A DNA stretch of 64,000 nucleotides. It comes from Paraburkholderia kururiensis (GTDB taxonomy: Bacteria > Pseudomonadota > Gammaproteobacteria > Burkholderiales > Burkholderiaceae). The notes beneath the pieces were generated by a model. The model ran no database searches, was not told the origin of the DNA, and saw nothing but the letters and a program-made list of their open reading frames with translations. The position numbers were made by a program, and so were the translations under genes. Location of the stretch: NCBI RefSeq assembly GCF_034424375.1, contig NZ_CP139965.1:2170001-2234000 (forward strand), written 5' to 3'. Positions 1 through 9,000 of the stretch are shown piece by piece. Numbering within the stretch: position 1 is the first letter of the stretch; each line of letters begins with the position of its first letter.

Positions 1-1
1 G

Positions 2-3000
2 CTGACCTGGCAGACGATGAACGTGGGCAGGCAGACGACGCTCAATTTCGACCAGTCGACGGGCACGCAGACGAACGGTGCCAACAATTGGGCCGTACTG
101 AACCGGATCGACGACCCGACCGGTCGCCCGAGCCAGATTCTCGGCAACATCACCGCGCAGGGCTCGGTGTATGTCATCAACCGCAACGGCGTGCTGTTCG
201 GCGCGGGGTCGCAGGTCAACGTGCATTCGCTCGTGGCCTCGTCGCTGGACTTGCTCAACACGAACAACCACCTGCTGCAAACGCCGGCCGACGTGGCCGC
301 GAGCAACCGGTTGTTCCTCGGCATGACCCCGGGGACAGCGGGCGGTCTGGCCAGTCCCGAGACGAACAACTCGACGACCCCGCCGAACCCTGACGTGCCG
401 AACGAGATACTCGGGCTCGGCAACCAGGCCACGGTCAGCGCCTCCAACCCTTATTCCTTGCCCGGCAGCGTCACCATCGAGCCCGGTGCGTCGATCACGA
501 CGCACACGAACGGCACGGCGAGCGACGGCGGCTTCGTGTTGATCGCGGCGCCGAACGTGAACAACGGCGGAAGCATCACGGCGACGGCGGGCCAGGTTGT
601 GCTGGCGGCCGGCGTGGGCGTGAGCCTGCGCCCGAACGCGGTGAATCCGCAAGTGTTGCAGCCGGAATTGAGCGGCAAGCTGGTGACGGCCGGCGGTGCG
701 GACGTCACGCCGGCCGGCACGCTCACGAATTCCGGCCTGATCCAGGCGGCGCGCGGCAACGTCAATCTGCTCGGCAGCAGCGTGGCCCAAAACGGCGTAG
801 TGGGCGTGACGACGAGCGTGAACTCGCCGGGCACCATCACGATTTCCACCGTCGACGAATACAGCTCGAACAGCCCCCTGGGTCAGTCGTTCACCACCAA
901 CGGGAAACCCGTCACGTTCAGCGCGAATGGCGGCGCCGGCGACACGCATCGTGCGGGCCTGCTGACCTTCGGGCCGGATTCCGTGACGACCGTGCTGGCC
1001 GACAAGGACGGCCAGACCGTCACGTCGTCGCCGGGCACGACGTTCACTGCCGGCAACATCACGATGACGGCGGGCTCTGTCTGGTTCCAGGGCGGCTCGC
1101 TCATCGAAGCGCCGGGCTCGACGGTATCGGTGGCCGCGCTCACGCCGAAGGCTGCACTGAACGCCACGCCGCCGGGCGATACGGCGGTGCCCGGGCGCAT
1201 TTATCTCGATAACGGCGCGACCATCGACGTCTCTGGTCTCGCAAACGTCGAGTTGCCGATCAGCGCCACGCTCGTCACGGTGCCGCGCGTCGGCCTGAAC
1301 GAACTGGCCGATTCGCCGCTCTTGCGCAACAGCATCCTGTTCGGCATGCAGAACGTGGTCGTGGACAGCACGCTGTCAGGCACGCGCAGCGACGGCGTGC
1401 AATGGGTCGGCAGTCCGATCCTGAACCTGTCGGGATACGTCAGCCTGATTCCGCGCACGGTCGACCAGCTGCTCACGAACGGCGGCACCATCATGCTCTC
1501 GGGCAACGAGGTAATGACGGCGGCCGGTTCGTCGATGAACCTGAACGGCGGTTACGTCCACTACCTCGGCGGGCGCGTGAACACCACATTGCTCGAGGAC
1601 GCGAGCGGCGCCATTGTGCCGATCGGCCAGGCGAGCCCTTACGATACGTTCGTGGGCGTGGCGGGCGCATTCACCGAAAGCCACCCGCGCTGGCAGGTGA
1701 CGAAGACCTGGTATAACCCGCTGCAGACGGGCGGCCTGATCGAACCGGACTTCATCGTGGGCGGCAATGCCGGGACGCTGGACCTCTACGCGACCCAGTC
1801 GCTCGTGCTCGACGGCGCCATCAGCGCCCAGGCATTTGCGGGCTCCAAACAGGTGCAGGGCAACAGTCAGCCGACCGGCGGCACGTTCAATCTGGGCAGC
1901 GACCCGGCGGCGAGTTCCACGTTCTCCGCGGCGGGCAATCTCGCAGGGCTGACGCTGGGGGCCAGCACGTCCACTACCGGTGAATCGGGCCTCGTGATCC
2001 TGCAGGACACCGCGCCGCAACTCGATACGTTGTCGTCCGCGTTCTCCATCGACACGCCGTTCGACACCACGGCACTCGGCGGGCTTTCCGCCACCGACCC
2101 CGACAACGTGCTGGCCACGAGAGTCGTGCCGGTGAGCACGCTGAACGCCGGCGGGTTCGCGACGCTCAACGTCACGGAAGACAAGACGGCGGGCTCGGGA
2201 TTCGTGGTGACGGCGGGCACGCAACTGAACCTGCAGCCCGGCGGCAGCGTGAAATTCAGCGGTACGAGCAACGGCAGTACCGTGGTGGCGGGCAGCATCA
2301 CGGTGCCCGCCGGCACGATTTCGATTTCGAACGGCGGCAACATCACGGTGGGGCCGAATGCGGTTCTCAGTACGGCCGGGCAGTGGGTCAACAACGACGT
2401 GCAGACGGCGGCGGGCACCACGCCGGGCGATAGCCAGTTCATCAACGGGGGCACTGTCTCCCTCTCGGCCACGGGCAGTATCGACTTGCAGCCCGGCAGC
2501 GTGATCGACGTCTCGAGCGGCGGCGAACTGCAGGCCAACGGACAACTGCTGATGAGCAACGGCGTGCCGCTCGGCAAGGGCGGCAGCGTTTCGCTGTTGA
2601 CGTATGTCGCGCAGCCCGGTTTTCCGGCGCAGTTGCCCACGGACGACCGCCTCACGATGGACGGCAGCATCCGCAGCTTCGGCTTTGCCGGCGGCGGGAC
2701 GTTGACGCTGCAGGCGCCGGGCTTCCAGATCGGCGGCGATCCGGCTTCGGCGCCGGCATGGTCAGTCGTCTTGCCGACCGACTTCTTTGCGCAACAAGGT
2801 TTCGGCAGTTACGTGCTGAACGCGATGTTCGACGCCGGCGTGGCGCAAGGCGCGACGGTCAATGTCACGCAGCAGAACCTGATTCCCGACGTTCCCGCGC
2901 TACAGCGAGCGGCCAGCGGCGCTGATCTCTCGTCGGGCGGTCTCACGACAGTCGGAACGCTCGATGCCTATCACCGTCAGCCGACGAACTTCGTCATGAC

Positions 3001-6000
3001 AGGCGGCGGCTATGTGGCCTGGCAAGGCAACAGTAGCTCGGGCACCACGCAGGCCGTTCCGAACTATCCCGGCGTGACAGGCGGCGTGAGCGTCGGGCAG
3101 GGCGCGTCGATAGTCGGCGATGCCGGCGCGAGCATTGGGCTGGGTTCGCCCGCGCAGGTGACGGTGCTCGGTTCGATCGTCGCGCCAGGCGGCGCGATCA
3201 CGTTGAGCGCGGATACCGCCCTGACCTCGTCGTATGCGCTGCCGGGCCAGTACACCGGCAGCGGCGGCTTCACGAGCCCCGGCAAGTCCGTGTGGCTGGG
3301 GCCGGACGCGGTGCTCGACGTATCGGGCGTGGCGTTGACCAATCCGCTTGCTGCGCCGGTCAAGAGCGGGCTCACGACGATCACGCCGCACACGGGCAAG
3401 GTCTTGTCCGGCGGCTCGGTCACCATTGCAGACGATTCCGGCTATGTCGTGGCGCAGGCGGGCTCGCTCATCAACGTGTCGGGTGCCGCGACGAACTTCG
3501 ATCAGGCGCAGCCGGGCGGCGGGTATGCCTCGCAACCGGTCTGGAGCGACGCGGGCTCCATCACGCTGGCCGCATCGAGCGGTCTCTATTTCGACGGCAC
3601 CTTCAAGGCGCAGCCCGGCGCCAGTCAGGCCGAGGGCGGCACACTGTCGATCGTGCCGGAAGTGAATGCCGTTGCGGGTTCGGTGGAGGTGGGCGGTGCC
3701 AGTGTTGCGCTGCCGGGCGCGACGGCCCTGGTCGTCCAGCAGAGCGGCACGCTGGTGCCGGCCGGCCTCGCGCCGGGGCAGGCTTTCACGCAGCCGTTGA
3801 ACGGCGTGCTGGAGTTTTCCGCCGATCGCCTCACGGGCTCCGGTATCTCCACACTCGTGCTCGGAAGCAGCACTGCGCAGTTGGCGGTGCCGATCGTGTT
3901 CACCGGCCCGGTCGACCTGAACCTCGGCAAAGCGGTCATCGTCAACGCGGGACAACTGGTGGCGCTCGGCAGCCAACAGGTACAGACGCTGCTGGGCACT
4001 GCCGCGCCTGCGCCGTCCAGCGGCAACCTTCACCCCGTCAACACCGTTCTTTCGAGCTTGCTGCCCGACGGTATATCGACCACCTCGACCGGGACGGCGG
4101 TGACGATCGAGGCGCCTTACGTGGCGCTCGTGGGGCCGTTCATCGGGGCCAGCTGGAGTAACGCGGTTCTCGCTCCGACCGTCAAACCGCTGGCGGACGG
4201 TACGCTGAACGTCAACGCGTCGTTCATCGACCTGGAAAACCAGGTGCAGCTCAACAATTTCGCGCAGGCGACGTTCACGAGCCACGGCGATATCCGGCTG
4301 GGTTCGACCAACGGCGGGATCACCCAGGGGCAAGGCTTGCTGGCGGGCGAGCTGTTTACGCCGGGCAATCTGACGTTCCGGGCCGCGGACGTGTATCCCG
4401 CCACGGGCACACCCTTCATTCTCGACGCGACGGGACCGACCGTGGGCGGGCGTCCCACGCCCACGACCATCGCGTTCCAGTCCAACGGCGCCTCGGACAC
4501 GCCCTTGTCTGCGGGCGGCACGCTGCTCGTGGACGCGACGAACATCGTGCAGGGCGGCACGGTGCGGGCGCCTTCGGGCACGATCGTGTTCGGCGTAGGC
4601 GACGCCACGGCGGCGGCAACGAAGAGCCAGTTCAACAACCTGCCGATCGTTGCGACCGATTCAGTGACGTTCGCAGGCGGCAGCGTGACGTCGGTGTCGA
4701 ACAGCGGTGCGGTCATTCCCTACGGCACGACCGTGGACGGTGTGGAGTGGCAATTCAATCCGACGGCAGGCACCACGTTGTCGGATCTGACTGCGCCGCC
4801 GCAGAAGTTCATCGGCGCGAACGGTAGCAGCGTGGCGCTCAACCCGGGCGCGACGATCGACCTTTCGGGCGGCGGCAATCTGCAGGCCGAAGAATGGGTG
4901 CCGGGCACCGGCGGCACGCGCGACGTGCTCTCGCAGTACAACGTCAGCTATGCGAACGGCGCCACGGGCACGGCCGTGCCGGTCAACGTGGGCGCCACGA
5001 ACGTGTACGCCATCGTGCCCGGTACGCAGTCGCCCGTGGCCGCGTACGACCCGGTGTTCGCGCAGACCGTGCAGCCGTTCACGAGTGCGAAGGGGACGGT
5101 GGGCAGCACGACCAGCACGCTCGGCATCGGGCAGGCCGGCATGAACGGCTCTGTGGGGCAGGCGGTGTATTTGTCGGGCGTGCCGGGTCTCGCGGCCGGC
5201 TACTACACGCTGCTGCCCGGCAAGTACGCGACGCTGCCCGGCGCGTATCGGATCACGGTGTCGGCAAACGCAGGCAACATCGCGCCGGGATCGAGCAAGG
5301 TCTTGCCGGACGGCACGGTCGTGACCGCGGGCTATTTCGCCGACGCGTTGACCGGCAGCCGCAGCGCGACGCCGACCGTATTCGACGTGCAGTCGGGCTC
5401 CGTCTGGCGGCAGTATTCGCAGTACACGCTGACGGGGGCCAACAGCTTCTTCCCGGCGCTCGCAGCCACCAAGGGGAACGTGACGCCGCCGCTTCCCGTG
5501 GACGGCGGTCAACTGGTGCTGGCCGCAACGAAGGCGCTCACGCTCGGCGCGACGCTCAATACCGCGGCGGGCGACGGCGGCGCACCGGCCGAAATCGACA
5601 TCGCCTCGCAGGACATCCAGATCACCGGGAACGGCGGTGCGGCGCTGCCGGGCTACCTGCAGATCGGCGCCGACGCGCTCGATTCCCTGAACGCCGGCAG
5701 TCTGCTGATAGGCGGCACGCGCACGGCGACGACGAGCGGCGTGACGATCAATCCGATCGCCAATAGCGTGGTGCTCTCCAACAACACCGGCAACGCATTG
5801 AGCGGGCCGGAGATCCTGCTCGTGACGAAGACCGGATCGGCCAGCACCGATCCCGACGCGGTCAACGGATTGCAGATCGATGCGGGCGCTGCCATCTCGG
5901 CCACCGGCAACTACCCCGCGGCAAAGGACCAGCCCATCACGATTGCGGGCGACGGTGCGCTGCTGCGCGTATCGAACGGGGCCATGACCACCGTGAACCG

Positions 6001-9000
6001 CACGGGCGCCGCGGGTACGGGCTTGCTGACGGTGGGCGCGGGCGCGACGCTGACCGGCGGGCAGGCACTGACCTTGGATTCGTCGGGCGACCTGAAGGTG
6101 GACCCGGCCGCGGTGCTGTCGGCACGTGCCATCACGGTCGACGGTTCGGCCATCACGTTCACGAACGACAGCAGCGCTGCCGCGGCGAGCCTGCCGGGCT
6201 TCGTGCTGAATCCGGCCGGCGTGGCACAACTGGCGAACGCGCAGCAGGTGATTCTGCGCAGCGCGGGCGCCATCAACTTCGTGGGCGACGTGAACGCCAC
6301 GTTCGGCAACAGCGTCGACCTGAGCGCCGGGAATTTCGCCAATAGCGGCGGTAACGTCACGCTCAACGCGCAACAGATCGCATTCACGAACGAGACGGGT
6401 GCACCCCAAGGCACGGCGGCCACGGGCAGCGGCACGCTTACCGTGAACGCGAAGGAAATCGACTTCGGCGCGGGCAACAAGACGGCGAGCGGCTTCGGGT
6501 CGGTATCGATGACCGCGACGGGCGGCATCGTGGGCCAGAACTCGGGCACGTTCGATTTCGGCGCGCTGCCGGTCACGCTCAACGCACCGGTCTTCCTGGC
6601 CGATACCGGTTCGGCGTCCACCCTCAAGACGAGCGGCGGGCTGACGCTGAACAGCGCGGCCGGCACCGCGTTGAACCGCACGTCGCTGGGCGGGGCGTGG
6701 AGCTTCATTGGCGGCACCGTCAACGACAACGGCGCCACGATTGCGGCGCCGGCCGGCAATGTCGGCATGGAGGCCACGTCGGGCGATCTGACCATCGGCA
6801 GCGGCGCGACCATCCGCTCGGCGGGCGTCGCCATGCCGTTCTTCGACGTGACGGAGTACGCGCCGGCGGGTGCCATCACGCTCACGTCGGATACCGGCAC
6901 GATCTACGTGCAGGCGGGCGCCACGCTCGACTTCTCGGCGCCGGCCGGCGGCGGGGCGGCCGGCAGCCTCTCGTTGTCCGCGCCGCAGCAGGTGGTGAAC
7001 CTGAACGGCACACTCAAAGGCAGTGCCGCGGCCGGCTTTGCGGGCGGCTCCTTTTCGCTCGACACGGGCGGTGCGGCAAACCTCGACAGTCTCGCCACCA
7101 CGCTCGCATCGAGCGGCGTGAACCAGTCGATCGCGATCCGCACGAAGTCGGGCAACCTCACGCTTTCGCAGGGCAACGCGCTGACAGCCCAGACCGTATC
7201 GCTGACGGCCGATGGCGGCTCGGGTGGCCTAGACGCCAACAACGGCAACGTCGCGATTCTCGGCACGATCAACGCCTCGGGTACCGCAGGCGGCGAGATC
7301 GATTTGTACGGCAAGGGCAACGTGGATATCGAGGGCTCGCTGCTTGCGCGAGGCTCCAGTGCGACGCAACGCGGCGGCACGGTGAAGGTCGGCGTGAGCG
7401 GCGTGCCTGACACGGCCAATGGTGCGGTGCAGGTCGATCCCACCTATGGCTACGAGCTGATGTCGAAAACGGCTTCGGGCAAGATCACCGTCGGCTCAAA
7501 GGCGCTGATCGACGTCTCGGGCGGAACGGCCGGCGGACTGTCGGGCGGCACGGTCAGCTTCCGGGCGCCCGTGCTCGACGACGGCAGCGTGAACGTGACC
7601 ATCGCGCCGGGTCAAAACGGTTCGACGATTGTCGGGGCGCGTGCGGTCAATCTGGAGGGCTACGCGGTATGGAGCACGACTGACCCCTCCACGGGCGCCC
7701 AACACTTCGACGGCATCGTCGACCCCGCGGGCTGGTACGACAGTCAGGGCAGCCTGGTGTCAGGCACGTTCACGGACAAGAGCGGCAATACCGTGCTCAC
7801 CTACACGGCGGGCAGCATGACGGCGGATCAACTGACGCCGTATCTGACCAACGACTTTTTCGCACCGGCAGGTAGCGCTGCGAATACCGACCACGAGACG
7901 TTCTACGGCTATAGCGGCGGCAATTCGAGCAACGGCGCTGGCACGTTGATGAACTTCGTCAACAACGGGTTGACCGGTGTGGCCAATCAGTTCGCCGGCA
8001 CGGACGTGGCGAATTTCCACGTGGTGCCCGGCATCGAACTCGACAACCCGAGCGCCGCGATCAATGGCGGCAACATCTCGGTGCTCACGAACTGGAACCT
8101 CGGCGCGGGCACGTCGCAAACGAATCTGGCGTACCGCTTTCAGGGCCAGGCGCCTGTCATTACGCTTCGTGCCGAAAACAACGTGAAGGTCAAAGCGAGT
8201 TTGACCGACGGGTTTTTCCAGATCGCGAATCCGCTGGGCGGCGGCGGGTCGATTCCTGTGCCGCCGTTGTCGACGTTGACTGAGGCGCAAGCTATTTTTA
8301 ATGCGCCGTCGGGGCTTTACGCGAGCTATGGTTATGGGCTCAATTATTTCGCGAAGGGACCGAACCCGCTGGCCTTTGCGCCAGGGCAACCGGTGGGAGG
8401 AACGGCCGACCAAATAGCCGAGTACTACGCCTTGTATACCGCATATGCGAACTATCTCGACCAAACGCCGACGGCTGTGAACGCTCTCGTGGGCTTTCCC
8501 GCTGCGTCCAACGTAATAAACGCAATCCATACGTTTGCTTCCCAACCCTTTCAGCCGGGGCAGCCCAGTGCGCCATCTGCGCCGTCCGACAGCGATCAGG
8601 CGACCAATGCAGGGCTCTATCTGATTTACCTGAACCAGTACCAGACTTATCTCACCCAGGTGGCCCAGTTCTGGCACGACCATCCTTCTCAACAACCGAC
8701 TATCACGCCGCTCGTTCCGCCCGCCGTTCAACCGGATGCGGTGATCCAGACGTCCACCGTCAGTCCGCCGGCGGTGAACGACAACACGCCGTCGCTCACG
8801 GCGACAGCAAGCAACCCGTTGCCGCTCGCGGCCGCCTCGCTCGTCGGCGGAGCCAGTACGTCGTTTCGCGTGGTGTCGGGGGCCGACCAGGGAAGCGCTG
8901 ACCCGCTCGCCGTACAGGCCGCATCGGTGTTCCGCAACGCGAGCGGCAGCGGCAACGTGTCGCTCGACGGACACACCGCCTACGTGGACACCAACGGCGT